A stretch of DNA of 64,000 nucleotides from Rhodococcus opacus B4 (GCF_000010805.1 NC_012522.1:6200001-6264000), one strand, 5' to 3'. Counted from the first letter of the stretch, positions 50,378-59,800 are shown. The notes: generated from the letters alone by a model not told the origin. A program made the numbers and translations.

Positions 50378-52015
50378 ATGGCAATGAATACTGATCTGCC
50401 TGATCAAGGTTCCGAGACCGCTGGCGCGGCCGTCGGCGGAGGGCTCAAACGGGTCGGTGTTCGCACCGACCACGTCGTGTTCTCCGCCGCCGCCGCCGCG
50501 GTCTCGGCAATCGTCGTCTGGGGGCTCGTGGCCCCCGACAATCTCGACACCACGACTGGTAAGGCGCTCGACTGGCTGGTCACCGACATGGGCTGGTTGT
50601 TCGTCCTGTCGGCGTCCGGGTTCGTCCTCTTCTCACTGTGGCTCGCGTTCAGCAAGTTCGGCCACATTCCGCTCGGCAAGGACGGCGAGAAGCCCGAGTT
50701 CCGGACCGTCAGCTGGATCGCGATGATGTTCAGCGCCGGAATGGGCATCGGACTGATGTTCTTCGGTGTCGCCGAACCGCTCGCGCACTACGTGACACCC
50801 CCTCCGGGTTCCAGCGGTGGCATCGGAACTGCGATGGCCACCACCATGTTCCACTGGAGCCTGCACCCGTGGGCGATGTACGCGGTGGTCGGACTGTCGA
50901 TCGCGTACGGCTCGTACCGCAAGGGTCGCAAGCAGCTGTTCAGCTCCGCGTTCATTCCGCTCCTCGGCCGCCGCGCCGAGGGACCGATCGGCAAGTTCAT
51001 CGACGTCCTCGCGATCTTCGCGACGCTGTTCGGGACCGCCGCCTCGCTGGGTCTCGGCGCACTGCAGATCGGTTCCGGATTCCAGGTCGTCGGGTGGATG
51101 TCGGAGGTCAGCACGTTCCTGCTGGTCGCGATCGTCGCCCTGCTGACCCTCGCGTTCGTGGCCTCGGCCGTGTCGGGCGTCGCCAAGGGAATCCAGTGGC
51201 TCTCCAACACCAACATGGTGCTCGCCGTCGTCCTGGCGCTGTTCGTGTTCGTCGTCGGACCTACGGTCCTGATCCTCAACCTGCTGCCCACGACGATCGG
51301 CGCCTACGCCGCGCAGCTCGCGCAGATGTCGGCCCGCACCGGCGCGTCGTCCGATCCGGCGACCGGCGAATGGTTGTCCTCGTGGACCATCTTCTACTGG
51401 GCGTGGTGGATCTCCTGGACCCCCTTCGTCGGCATGTTCCTGGCCCGCATCAGCCGTGGCCGGACCATCCGGCAGTTCGTGGTCGGCGTGATCGTGGTGC
51501 CGAGCGCCGTGAGCCTCGTGTGGTTCGCGATCTTCGGCGGTGCGGGCATCAGCGAGCAGCGTGACGGAATCGACCTCGCCGGCCAGGACACCCAGGAGGG
51601 TCAGCTGTTCGGGATGCTCAACCACCTGCCGCTCACCGGCATCACGACCGTCCTGGTGATGGTCCTCGTGGGGATTTTCTTCGTCTCCGGCGCCGACGCC
51701 GCATCGATGGTGATGGGAACCCTGTCGCAGCGCGGTTCACTGGAACCGCAGCGCTGGGTGGTCGTGTTCTGGGGTGTGCTCACCGGTGGCGTCGCCGCGC
51801 TGATCCTGTGGACCGGCGGCGACACTGCACTCGACGGACTGCAGACGATGACGATCATCGCTGCGGCACCGTTCGTCCTCGTGATGATCGGGTTGTGCTT
51901 CTCGCTCTACAAGGATCTGTCCCGAGATCAGATGATTGTCGACGGCCGGGAAATGCGGAGGGAGATGCGGAGAGTGGCGGCGAAGCGTCGTCGCGACCGG
52001 ATCTCGTCCCGCTAG
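50378..52015 (+). CDS. BCCT family transporter (betaine/choline type)
   Basis: A 545-residue protein with 12 helices. BCCT signatures are MMFSAGMGIGLMFFGVAEPL, FHWSLHPWAMY and WAWWISWTPFVGMFLARISR. The C-terminal tail is short and basic (RREMRRVAAKRRRDR), like osmosensing tails in BetP. It takes up glycine betaine, choline or a similar quaternary amine with Na+ or H+. An ATG at 50384 is a second possible start. Confidence 0.93.
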   Translation: MAMNTDLPDQGSETAGAAVGGGLKRVGVRTDHVVFSAAAAAVSAIVVWGLVAPDNLDTTTGKALDWLVTDMGWLFVLSASGFVLFSLWLAFSKFGHIPLGKDGEKPEFRTVSWIAMMFSAGMGIGLMFFGVAEPLAHYVTPPPGSSGGIGTAMATTMFHWSLHPWAMYAVVGLSIAYGSYRKGRKQLFSSAFIPLLGRRAEGPIGKFIDVLAIFATLFGTAASLGLGALQIGSGFQVVGWMSEVSTFLLVAIVALLTLAFVASAVSGVAKGIQWLSNTNMVLAVVLALFVFVVGPTVLILNLLPTTIGAYAAQLAQMSARTGASSDPATGEWLSSWTIFYWAWWISWTPFVGMFLARISRGRTIRQFVVGVIVVPSAVSLVWFAIFGGAGISEQRDGIDLAGQDTQEGQLFGMLNHLPLTGITTVLVMVLVGIFFVSGADAASMVMGTLSQRGSLEPQRWVVVFWGVLTGGVAALILWTGGDTALDGLQTMTIIAAAPFVLVMIGLCFSLYKDLSRDQMIVDGREMRREMRRVAAKRRRDRISSR

Positions 52016-52027
52016 AGGAACAGTCTG

Positions 52028-52063
52028 CGAGCCGTCCGGGTCCCGCGGGACCCGGACGGCTCG
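52028..52063. terminator. Perfect palindrome terminator
   Basis: 36-bp perfect palindrome: CGAGCCGTCCGGGTCCCG and its complement, between convergent BCCT and pmt genes. Confidence 0.85.
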
Positions 52064-52076
52064 ACTCGCTGCGGTG

Positions 52077-53636
52077 TCAACGCCAGCTCGGCAGCCACAG
52101 TTGGTGCTGCCACGTCTCCGGGGTGATCGGAACGGCCGTGAGGATCGGCCACAACCAGATGAAGTTGGCGACCACCAGCCCCACATAGAGACAGACGGCG
52201 AGCAGGCCGGTGGTGCGGCGCTCGAACGACGCCTTCGCGCTGCCCAGGACGTCGCCCAGTACCAGTGCGAGACCCATCACCATGAACGGCGCCAGCGCCA
52301 CCGCGTAGAAGTAGTACATCTGGCGGTCCAGGGTGGTCAGCCACGGCAGGAACGCGGCGCCGTAGCCGGTGAGGACGGTGGCGTACCGCCAGTCCTTCCG
52401 CACCACGGACTGCCACAGGGCCCACGCGAGCATCGGCAGCGCCAGCCACCACATGGCGGGCGTCCCGATGAGCATGACGGCCTTGACGCAACTCGACGCA
52501 CCGCAGCCGGTGACGTGATCACCCTCGGCGAAGTAGTACAGCATCGGGCGCAGACCCATCGGCCACGTCCACGGCTTCGACTCCCACGGGTGATGGTTGC
52601 CCGCCGAATTGGTGAGACCCGAATGGAAATCGAGGACGTTGCCGCTGTAGTACCACAGCGACCGCAGCGCTGCCGGCACGAACGACCAGGTGCCGCCCGT
52701 CCCGATCTCGTTGCCCACGGCATGGCGGTCGACACCGGTCTCGCTGGCGAACCACGCCCAGTAGCTGGCGAGGTACACGAACAGCGGGACGGCGACCAGC
52801 GCGTACAGCGCGGGGCCGATATCGCGGACGCCGGCGCCGAACCACGGGCGGCGCACCCCGTAGGCGCGCCGGGCCGACACATCGAAGGCGACGCTGAGCA
52901 GCCCGAAGAACACGATGAAGTAGACGCCCGACCATTTGGTCCCGCACGCCAGACCCAGCATGATCCCGGCACCGAACCGCCACCATCGCACACCGAGCCG
53001 CGGACCCCACTCGCTGTCGCCGATCCGGCCCTCGGCGTACACCCGGGCCATCCGCTCGCGGACCTGGTCGCGGTCCACGATCAGGCAGCCGAGCGCGGCC
53101 ACCGCGAACAGCGCCAGGAAAATGTCGAGCATGCCGAGCCGGGACGAGACGAACGTCACCCCGTCCGCGACCAGCAGGACCCCGGCGAGCCCGCCGATCA
53201 GAGTGGACCGCGTGAGCCGGCGGACGATCCGGATCACCAGCAGAACCATGATCGTGCCCGCCACGGCCGAGGCGAACCGCCAGCCCCAGCCGTTGTAGCC
53301 GAAGACCGCCTCGCCCATCGCGATCAGCTGTTTGCCGATCGGCGGATGCACTACCAGCCCGTAGCCGGGGTTGTCCTCGAGCCAGCCGCCGGTGAGCACC
53401 TGCCAGCCCTGCGGCGCGTAGTGCTTCTCGTCGAACACGGGAGTGCCCGCGTCGGTCGGGTAGCCGAGCATCGTGAACCGGGTGATCGCCGCGATCGCCG
53501 TGACGAACAGGGTCACCACCCAGCCGCGGGCGCGGTCGACGGGACCGAAGTCGGGAGGCGGCACGAGCGGCGCCGGTCCGACCATGGACGGCTGTCGTGC
53601 GGAGGGCGTCGGTCGCTCGTCCGTCAGCATCGTCAC
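52077..53636 (-). CDS. pmt: Protein O-mannosyltransferase Pmt
   Basis: A 519-residue membrane enzyme with about ten helices. It has the catalytic Asp-Glu in FDEKHYAPQGW (about 69-79) at the first extracytoplasmic loop, GTKWSGVYF, and NHHPWESKPWTWP. It transfers mannose from polyprenyl-phosphate-mannose to exported proteins, as Rv1002c does in M. tuberculosis. It starts at GTG 53636 (ATG 53630 also possible) and is divergent from rsmI, only 23 nt apart. Confidence 0.94.
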   Translation of the reverse strand: MTMLTDERPTPSARQPSMVGPAPLVPPPDFGPVDRARGWVVTLFVTAIAAITRFTMLGYPTDAGTPVFDEKHYAPQGWQVLTGGWLEDNPGYGLVVHPPIGKQLIAMGEAVFGYNGWGWRFASAVAGTIMVLLVIRIVRRLTRSTLIGGLAGVLLVADGVTFVSSRLGMLDIFLALFAVAALGCLIVDRDQVRERMARVYAEGRIGDSEWGPRLGVRWWRFGAGIMLGLACGTKWSGVYFIVFFGLLSVAFDVSARRAYGVRRPWFGAGVRDIGPALYALVAVPLFVYLASYWAWFASETGVDRHAVGNEIGTGGTWSFVPAALRSLWYYSGNVLDFHSGLTNSAGNHHPWESKPWTWPMGLRPMLYYFAEGDHVTGCGASSCVKAVMLIGTPAMWWLALPMLAWALWQSVVRKDWRYATVLTGYGAAFLPWLTTLDRQMYYFYAVALAPFMVMGLALVLGDVLGSAKASFERRTTGLLAVCLYVGLVVANFIWLWPILTAVPITPETWQHQLWLPSWR

Positions 53637-53659
53637 GCCGCAATCGTAGGCTGTGGGTC

Positions 53660-54490
53660 ATGACTGGTCGCCTAGTGCTCGCCGCAACACCGATGGGGGA
53701 TGTGGGTGACGCGTCGCCGAGGCTGCGTGCGGCGCTCGGGACGGCCGACGTCGTCGCCGCCGAGGACACCCGCCGCACCAAGGCCCTCGCCTCCGCGCTC
53801 GACGTGACGATCACCGGCAAGGTCGTCAGCTTCTACGACCAGGTCGAGACGGCCCGGCTGCCCGCGCTCGTCGCCGACGTCGCGTCCGGCAAGACCGTTC
53901 TCCTCGTCACCGACGCCGGCATGCCGTCGGTCAGCGACCCCGGATACCGGCTGGTGTCGGCGTGCGTGGCCGAGGATCTGGCGGTGACGTGCCTGCCCGG
54001 ACCGTCGGCGGTGACGACGGCGCTCGCGTTGTCCGGGCTGCCGGTCGAACGGTTCTGTTTCGACGGCTTCCCGCCCCGCAAGCCGGGCCAGCGCAAGACG
54101 TGGCTGCAGGCCCTGGTCACCGAGCAACGCGCCTGCGTGTTCTTCGAGGCGCCGCACCGGCTCGCCGACTGCCTCGCGGACGCCGCCGCCGTGCTCGGCG
54201 GCACCCGCCGCGCCGCCGTCTGCCGGGAACTGACCAAAACGTACGAGGAGGTGCGCCGCGGCACCCTCGCCGAACTCGCCGAGTGGGCCGCCGAGGGTGT
54301 CCGCGGCGAGATCACCGTGGTGGTGGAGGGCGCCACCCTCGTCGCATCCGACCCCGCCGACCTCGTCGACGAGGTGGAGCGACTGGTCGCCGACGGCACC
54401 CGGCTCAAGGACGCGTGCGCGCTCGTCGCCACCACCGGCGTGTCGAAGCGGGAACTCTACGAAACGGTGCTGGCGTCCCGGAAGGACTAG
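53660..54490 (+). CDS. rsmI: 16S rRNA 2'-O-ribose methyltransferase RsmI
   Basis: A 276-residue SAM-dependent enzyme that methylates C1402 of 16S rRNA. Motifs: LVLAATPMGDVGDASPR, EDTRRTKAL, VTDAGMPSVSDPGYRLV, CLPGPSAVTTAL and FEAPHRL. Family length is usual. It is followed by the convergent DUF2786 gene 15 nt away. Confidence 0.95.
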   Translation: MTGRLVLAATPMGDVGDASPRLRAALGTADVVAAEDTRRTKALASALDVTITGKVVSFYDQVETARLPALVADVASGKTVLLVTDAGMPSVSDPGYRLVSACVAEDLAVTCLPGPSAVTTALALSGLPVERFCFDGFPPRKPGQRKTWLQALVTEQRACVFFEAPHRLADCLADAAAVLGGTRRAAVCRELTKTYEEVRRGTLAELAEWAAEGVRGEITVVVEGATLVASDPADLVDEVERLVADGTRLKDACALVATTGVSKRELYETVLASRKD

Positions 54491-54505
54491 GCGTCCGGCG
54501 GGCCG

Positions 54506-55741
54506 CTACCGCCGGAGGGCGCGCTCCCCGGGCGCCAGCGAGGCGTCGTCGGCGGCCGCCTGCCCGGCGTACCAGCCGTTGGCGTCGACGGCCCTGCCGC
54601 GGGCCTTCTTGGTCCGCGGAAACAGCCGGTCGAACTCGGCGTCGACGGCCTCGGACTTGGTGGCCAGGATCGGCAGCAGATCGGCGACGGGGATCGACGC
54701 CTCGTCGGCGGCGTCGGCCGTGGCCCGGCTGTCGGCGTCGCGCAACCGCTGCCCGATGCGACTGGCGAAACCGGCGAGGAACCCCTTCCGGAATGACGTG
54801 GTGCGCGAACCGCCGCGACTGTCGGCGTCCGCGAATTGCATTGCGCGCGTGGCCTGCACCAGCAACGAGGTGAAGAGCATGTCGACCTGCTGGAGGTCGA
54901 GGGGGGTGCCGACCACGGTCGCGATGGCGAGGGAGCTGAACCAGACGGTGCGCACCCGGTTGGAGTCGCCGATCTCGGTGAGAAGGTGCACCTTCTCCTT
55001 GACGTACGGATTCTCCAGGTGGATACGGCGACTGTGCACCGCCGTGTTGCCGGCGCCGTTCTGGGTGTGGAGGAGGGCGGCGCTGATCGCGTAGCGCGTC
55101 ATCAACTCCTGCGCCTTCGCGGTGAAGATCTCCGCCTCCTCCGCGAAATCGGTGGCCTCGGCCTTGGCCAGGAGCCCGCGAATCCTGTTGAGCACCTTCG
55201 CGTCGGCCTCGGTCTCGCCGGGCATCGCCGCCACCGGGTCGGCGACCCGCACGACCGGCCACGTCGACGGCGGGGGAGTGAGCACCGTCCAGCCGGGCAG
55301 ATTCGTCCACGACAGCGACAGGTCGGTGAGCTGGTAGACCGAGTGATACGGGTCCTCGAACAGCAACCCGGCGGCCAGCGCGCGAACGTCGGGACCGTCG
55401 ACCGGAACCCGTGCCGCCAGGTGGGACGCGCCCGGGTACTGCTCGCCGATGGTGCGGAGTTGCTCCACCCAGTCCCGCGGCGCCCGGTGCGCGGCGCGCG
55501 TGCGCTCCGACTCGTGCAGCACCACAGCCGCCGCGAGCGCCGCGTCGGACGGCTCCTTCGATCTACGCGCCAGATGGAGGACGTCGGCGGGCTGCCACCC
55601 GCGCTCGTACGCGGCCGACAACTCGCCCATCAGGGTGTGGACCGCCGCCGCGGCCTGGGGGCTCACTTCGTCGTCGAACACGCGCGCTCCGTTCCTGAAT
55701 GCACCGGGAAGAGATCGAATGTATGTTCTATTCGGCGTCAT
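54506..55741 (-). CDS. DUF2786 domain protein
   Basis: A 411-residue protein. The DUF2786 segment is near the centre (AKVLNRIRGLLAKAEATDFA then EEAEIFTAKAQELMTRYAI, about residues 163-202). A helical N-terminal part (AYERGWQPADVLHLARRS) and a C-terminal helical part (FRKGFLAGFASRIGQRL) flank it. Function is unknown; no metal or enzyme motif is evident, and no membrane segment. It is the gene immediately downstream of metS, with a 47-nt gap. An upstream ATG at 55756 is in frame. Confidence 0.8.
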   Translation of the reverse strand: MTPNRTYIRSLPGAFRNGARVFDDEVSPQAAAAVHTLMGELSAAYERGWQPADVLHLARRSKEPSDAALAAAVVLHESERTRAAHRAPRDWVEQLRTIGEQYPGASHLAARVPVDGPDVRALAAGLLFEDPYHSVYQLTDLSLSWTNLPGWTVLTPPPSTWPVVRVADPVAAMPGETEADAKVLNRIRGLLAKAEATDFAEEAEIFTAKAQELMTRYAISAALLHTQNGAGNTAVHSRRIHLENPYVKEKVHLLTEIGDSNRVRTVWFSSLAIATVVGTPLDLQQVDMLFTSLLVQATRAMQFADADSRGGSRTTSFRKGFLAGFASRIGQRLRDADSRATADAADEASIPVADLLPILATKSEAVDAEFDRLFPRTKKARGRAVDANGWYAGQAAADDASLAPGERALRR

Positions 55742-55788
55742 GGGGAGAGTGTGCATGCAGGGTCCGACAAGATCGGACCCCGCGCGGA

Positions 55789-57348
55789 TCAGTCCTCCAC
55801 GTAACGCGGGAACACACCCGAAGGCGCAGGCAGCGGTGTGCCCGCCACGATGCGCGCCGGAAGGTCGCTGAATTGCCGCGCGTCGCTCTTCTGGCCCAGC
55901 AGGTCCAGGATCTTTTCCGCGGCGTCCGGCATGACCGGCTGCACGAGGATGCCGACGATCCGGACCACCTCGAGCGTCACGTACAACACCGTCGCCATGC
56001 GCTCGGGGTCCGTCTTGCGCAGAACCCAGGGCTCCTGCTTGGAGAAGTACCGGTTGGTCTCGCCGAGGACCGACCAGATCGCCTCCAGAGCGAGGTGCAG
56101 AGCCTGGACGTCGTACTCGGCGCGCACCCGCTCCAGCAGAGCATCCGCCTGCGCGAGCATCGCGGTGTCGTCGTCGGTCAGCGCACCGGGCGTCGGAACC
56201 TGGGCGTCGCAGTTCTTCGCGACCATTGACAGCGAACGCTGGGCGAGGTTGCCGAGTTCGTTCGCCAGGTCGGCGTTGATCCGGGTGACGATGGCCTCGT
56301 GGCTGTAGCTGCCGTCCTGGCCGTAGGAGATCTCGCGGAGCAGGAAGAAGCGGACCGCGTCGAGGCCGTACTGCTCCACCATGGCGACCGGGTCGACGAC
56401 GTTGCCGACCGACTTCGACATCTTCTCGCCCTTGTTGTAGAGGAATCCGTGCACGAAGACGCGCTTCGGCAACTCGATTCCCGCCGACATCAGGAACGCA
56501 GGCCAGTACACGGTGTGGAACCGGGTGATGTCCTTGCCGATGATGTGCAGGTTCGCCGGCCAGAACTTGCCGAACTGCTCGGAATCCGTGTCCGGGTATC
56601 CGGCGCCCGTCAGGTAATTGGTGAGCGCATCGACCCACACGTACATGACGTGCTCGGGGTGTCCGGGCACCGGAACGCCCCAGTCGAACGTCGTGCGGGA
56701 GATCGACAGGTCCTTGAGGCCACCCTTGACGAAGCTGACGATCTCGTTGCGCCGCGTCGCGGGCGCGATGAAGTCGGGGTTCTCGTCGTAGAGGGCGAGC
56801 AGCTTGTCCTGGTACTCGGACAGCTTGAAGAAGTACGTGGACTCCTCCGTCCACTCGACCGGGGTGCCCGTCTCGGTGGACAGGCGCGAACCGTCCTCCT
56901 GCAGCGTGGTCTCGGCCTCGGTGTAGAACGCCTCGTCGCGGACCGAGTACCAGCCCGAGTACGTGTCGAGGTAGATGTCGCCGGCTTCGAGCATCCTCTG
57001 CCAGATCGCCTTGCTGGCCTCCTCGTGGTCGGCATCCGTGGTGCGGATGAACCGGTCGAAGGAGATGTTCAGCGTCTTGTCCATGGCCTCGAACACATCC
57101 GAGTTCCGCGCGGCGAGTTCGCGGACGTCGATGCCTTCCTTGGCCGCGGTCTGCTGCATTTTCAGACCGTGCTCGTCGGTTCCCGTCATGAAGTAGACGT
57201 CGAACCCGTCCAGGCGCTTGAACCGTGCGAGGGCGTCGGAGGAGATGTACTCGTAGGCGTGGCCGATGTGCGGGACGCCGTTCGGGTACGCGATCGCCGT
57301 CGTCAGATAGAAAGGTGGCCGCGAGGCGGTGGAATCAGCAGCATTCAT
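55789..57348 (-). CDS. metG: Methionyl-tRNA synthetase
   Basis: A 519-residue class I synthetase: PHIGHAYE (HIGH, about 25-31) and EKMSKSVGN (KMSKS). It lacks the four-cysteine zinc knuckle insert seen in the E. coli type and the C-terminal EMAP domain, matching the short MetS of mycobacteria (Rv1007c). It charges tRNA-Met. It is divergent from tatD across the SDR gene. Confidence 0.97.
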   Translation of the reverse strand: MNAADSTASRPPFYLTTAIAYPNGVPHIGHAYEYISSDALARFKRLDGFDVYFMTGTDEHGLKMQQTAAKEGIDVRELAARNSDVFEAMDKTLNISFDRFIRTTDADHEEASKAIWQRMLEAGDIYLDTYSGWYSVRDEAFYTEAETTLQEDGSRLSTETGTPVEWTEESTYFFKLSEYQDKLLALYDENPDFIAPATRRNEIVSFVKGGLKDLSISRTTFDWGVPVPGHPEHVMYVWVDALTNYLTGAGYPDTDSEQFGKFWPANLHIIGKDITRFHTVYWPAFLMSAGIELPKRVFVHGFLYNKGEKMSKSVGNVVDPVAMVEQYGLDAVRFFLLREISYGQDGSYSHEAIVTRINADLANELGNLAQRSLSMVAKNCDAQVPTPGALTDDDTAMLAQADALLERVRAEYDVQALHLALEAIWSVLGETNRYFSKQEPWVLRKTDPERMATVLYVTLEVVRIVGILVQPVMPDAAEKILDLLGQKSDARQFSDLPARIVAGTPLPAPSGVFPRYVED

Positions 57349-57401
57349 GGTGCGACCACTCTATCTGCGCGCCGCCGTTTCGTGACGCGCAGATTCGGGA
57401 T

Positions 57402-58256
57402 CTAGTCCCGGCCGGCGCCGTCCTCGTCGGCGACGGCGCGCGACTCGTACGCTGCGCGGGCCGACTTGTCCGTGGACCGCACCTGGTCGGGAACCATCCG
57501 CCGGACCGCGAAGTCGCGGGCGAACTGCGGAAAGACGGTGACCAGCCGGACCAGCGGGCCGACGTACCGGGGGATGGTCAGTTCGAACCGGGGACGCCGG
57601 ATCACCGCGACCACCGCCTTCGCGACGTCGGCCGGCGACAGCAGCCGCGCCGCGCCCGTCGCCGTCCCGGCCGCGAGTTCGGTGTCGACGACCCCGGGCA
57701 TGATCACCGAGATGTGTACCCCCGACCCGCGCAGTTCCTCGCGGACACCGGTCAGATAGCCGAGGACGCCGTGCTTCGTGGCGGCGTACGTCGACTCGCC
57801 GGGCGGCGCGACCTTCGACGCCGCCGACGCCACCGTGACGATCTGACCGCGGCCGCGCTCACGCATCGCCGGGGCCGCCAGACGCACTCCCCGGATGACC
57901 CCGTGCAGGTTCACGGCGAGCTGCCGGTCCGTCGCGGATTCGGGTTCCTCGTCGAACCTTCCGACCCACATGACGCCCGCGTTGTTGACGAGCACGTCGA
58001 TCGGTCCCCAGTGATCCTCGACGGCGGCGAGGAACGAGGCGAACGACCCGGTGTCGGTGACGTCCAGTTCGAGGCCCTCCACCGTCCCGCCCGCCCGGCC
58101 GAGTTCGTCCGCGGTCCGGCGGGCCGCGGCGCCGTCGACGTCACCGATCGCGACCCGTGCACCGGCCAGTGCCAGCTGTCGGGCGATTTCCCTCCCGATT
58201 CCCCTCGCACCGCCGGTCACCGCGATCACGCGGCCGTTCATCGAGCTCGAAGTCAT
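57402..58256 (-). CDS. Short-chain dehydrogenase/reductase
   Basis: A 284-residue SDR with GGARGIG (about 15-21), NNAGVMWVGR, catalytic Ser in VTVASAASK and YAATKHGV (Tyr/Lys). GGGAGG lies upstream of the ATG at 58256. The C-terminal part (VGPLVRLVTVFPQFARDFAV) may touch the membrane. The substrate is unknown. It lies between metS and tatD, an insertion relative to the mycobacterial order. Confidence 0.88.
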   Translation of the reverse strand: MTSSSMNGRVIAVTGGARGIGREIARQLALAGARVAIGDVDGAAARRTADELGRAGGTVEGLELDVTDTGSFASFLAAVEDHWGPIDVLVNNAGVMWVGRFDEEPESATDRQLAVNLHGVIRGVRLAAPAMRERGRGQIVTVASAASKVAPPGESTYAATKHGVLGYLTGVREELRGSGVHISVIMPGVVDTELAAGTATGAARLLSPADVAKAVVAVIRRPRFELTIPRYVGPLVRLVTVFPQFARDFAVRRMVPDQVRSTDKSARAAYESRAVADEDGAGRD

Positions 58257-58331
58257 GGACACGGCTCCCTCCCCGTCGGGGCGAAGGTACCGCATGTGAC
58301 ATGCGCGGCGGCGGGCGTCGACAATGTCCGC

Positions 58332-59174
58332 ATGAGCAAAGACCGTCCCGCCCCGGAAGCCCCCGCGCCGCTGTTCCCGCTCGTCGACTCGCACACCCAC
58401 CTCGACGCGTGTGGAGCCTCGGACGCCGCGAGTGTCACGGCGATCGTCGACCGGGCTGCCGCGGTCGGGGTCGAGCGGGTGGTCACGGTCGCCGACGACC
58501 TGGCGGCCGCCCAGTTCGCCGTCGACGCGGCGCACTGGGATCCCCGCGTCTACGCGGCCGTCGCCATTCACCCGACCCGGGCGAACGTGCTCGACGACGC
58601 GACCAGGGTGGAGATCGAGCGGCTCGCCAGGGATCCGCGGGTGGTTGCGGTGGGGGAGACGGGACTCGACTTCTACTGGCCCGGCAAGCTCGACGGCTGC
58701 GCCACCGTCCCCGAGCAGACCGAGGGCTTCCGCTGGCACATCGACCTCGCGAAGCGGCTCGGCAAGACGCTGATGATCCACAACCGGGAGGCCGACCAGG
58801 CGCTGCTGCAGGTGCTGCGGGAGGAGGGGGCGCCGGAGACGGTGATCTTCCACTGCTTCTCCTCGGACGCCGACATGGCGCGCGAGTGTATCGATGCCGG
58901 CTACGTCCTCAGCTTCTCCGGCACCGTCAGCTTCAAGAACGCGAAGGCCCTCCGGGAGGCCGCGCCGCTGGTGCCGTCGGACCAGCTGATCGTCGAGACG
59001 GATGCGCCGTTCCTCACCCCGCACCCGTTCCGGGGCGCTCCCAACGAGCCGTACTGCCTGCCGTACACGGTCCGGGCGCTCGCCGAGATCCGCGGCGAGA
59101 ACCCGGACGACCTGGCGAAGGCGTCCACCGCGACCGCCGAGCGTGTGTATGGCCTCCGGCCCGTGAGTGGTTAG
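58332..59174 (+). CDS. tatD: TatD family DNase
   Basis: A 280-residue metal-dependent hydrolase: LVDSHTHLDACG (metal ligands), GETGLDFYW, HNREAD, IFHCFSSD and VETDAPFLTPHPFRG. It acts as a 3'-5' exonuclease in DNA repair or turnover. The last codons (Val-Ser-Gly-stop) lie inside a degenerate 40-bp palindrome. It is upstream of rpfB in mycobacteria; here DoxX and an ABC transporter lie between. Confidence 0.95.
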   Translation: MSKDRPAPEAPAPLFPLVDSHTHLDACGASDAASVTAIVDRAAAVGVERVVTVADDLAAAQFAVDAAHWDPRVYAAVAIHPTRANVLDDATRVEIERLARDPRVVAVGETGLDFYWPGKLDGCATVPEQTEGFRWHIDLAKRLGKTLMIHNREADQALLQVLREEGAPETVIFHCFSSDADMARECIDAGYVLSFSGTVSFKNAKALREAAPLVPSDQLIVETDAPFLTPHPFRGAPNEPYCLPYTVRALAEIRGENPDDLAKASTATAERVYGLRPVSG

Positions 59175-59202
59175 CGAGTCCCTGGACTCGTCAAGCGCGC
59201 AC
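59163..59202. repeat. 40-bp palindromic element, degenerate copy 6
   Basis: Starts GTGAGTGG, ends CGCGCAC, with an inner perfect part CGAGTCC/GGACTCG. It spans the end of tatD, which reads through the first 12 bases and stops at TAG (59172-59174), so the element has supplied the C-terminus. Confidence 0.55.
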
Positions 59203-59215
59203 AGGGCCGAGAGCC

Positions 59216-59237
59216 CTAAGTTGAAGATTCAACTTAG
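59216..59237. promoter_or_regulatory. Operator-like palindrome upstream of doxX
   Basis: CTAAGTTGAA, GA, TTCAACTTAG: 10-bp perfect arms. A further half-site TTCAACTA is at 59259-59266. Its position, 76 nt before the DoxX start, and the A/T-rich arms suggest a MarR- or HxlR-type operator; no such regulator is adjacent. Confidence 0.6.
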
Positions 59238-59312
59238 GCGATTTAGGATCGTTGCCTGTTCAACTAATGGTCGTCCCGGTCGCGCGGGGACACCTCGATG
59301 AAAGGCACATCC

Positions 59313-59753
59313 ATGAACAACCCCGCAGTTCGAAACCTGGGAATTCTCGTGGCCCGCGTGGGCATCGGCGTCATCTTCCTCGCGCACGGATGGCAGAAGG
59401 CCTTCACCAACGGACTCGACGCGCAGACCGCCGGATTCGAGGCCATGGGAGTGCCGCTTCCCGGCGTCTCGGCGTTCCTGGCGACGTGGATCGAGCTGAT
59501 CGGCGGCATCGCGCTGATCGTCGGCGCCGCGGTCCCGATTGTCGGAATCCTGCTCTTCCTCGACATGCTCGGCGCCTTCTTCCTCGTGCACGTCGACAAG
59601 GGAATCTTCGCGAGCGAGGGCGGCTACGAACTGGTGCTCGCCCTGGGCGCCGCGTCGCTGCTGCTCGCCGTCGTCGGATCGGGCCGCTTCGGTGTCGACG
59701 GACTGCTCGGCGACAAGCTGCCGTGGGCCGCGAAGGAACCGGCCACCGTCTGA
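59313..59753 (+). CDS. DoxX family membrane protein
   Basis: A 146-residue, four-helix protein and paralog of the DoxX at 49862: shared segments are VIFLAHGWQKAF, GILLFLDMLGAFFLV and GGYELVLALGAASLLLAV. It probably handles membrane redox equivalents or thiol stress. The ATG at 59313 has AAAGG 7 nt upstream; an ATG at 59298 is less likely. A palindromic operator lies upstream and a 40-bp palindrome follows. Confidence 0.87.
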   Translation: MNNPAVRNLGILVARVGIGVIFLAHGWQKAFTNGLDAQTAGFEAMGVPLPGVSAFLATWIELIGGIALIVGAAVPIVGILLFLDMLGAFFLVHVDKGIFASEGGYELVLALGAASLLLAVVGSGRFGVDGLLGDKLPWAAKEPATV

Positions 59754-59760
59754 CCCCCAG

Positions 59761-59800
59761 GTGAGCGGCGAAGTGTGCCCCGGCACGCTTCGCCGCTCAC
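59761..59800. repeat. 40-bp palindromic element, copy 7
   Basis: GTGAGCGGCGAAGTGTGCC and GGCACGCTTCGCCGCTCAC, one mismatch, no loop to speak of. It is between convergent DoxX and the amino-acid ABC operon. Confidence 0.8.

Noticed and set aside
54506..56854. 782-residue minus-strand frame through the DUF2786 gene
   Set aside because: The upstream half lies inside metG in another frame and has no recognisable protein character; the gene starts near 55741.
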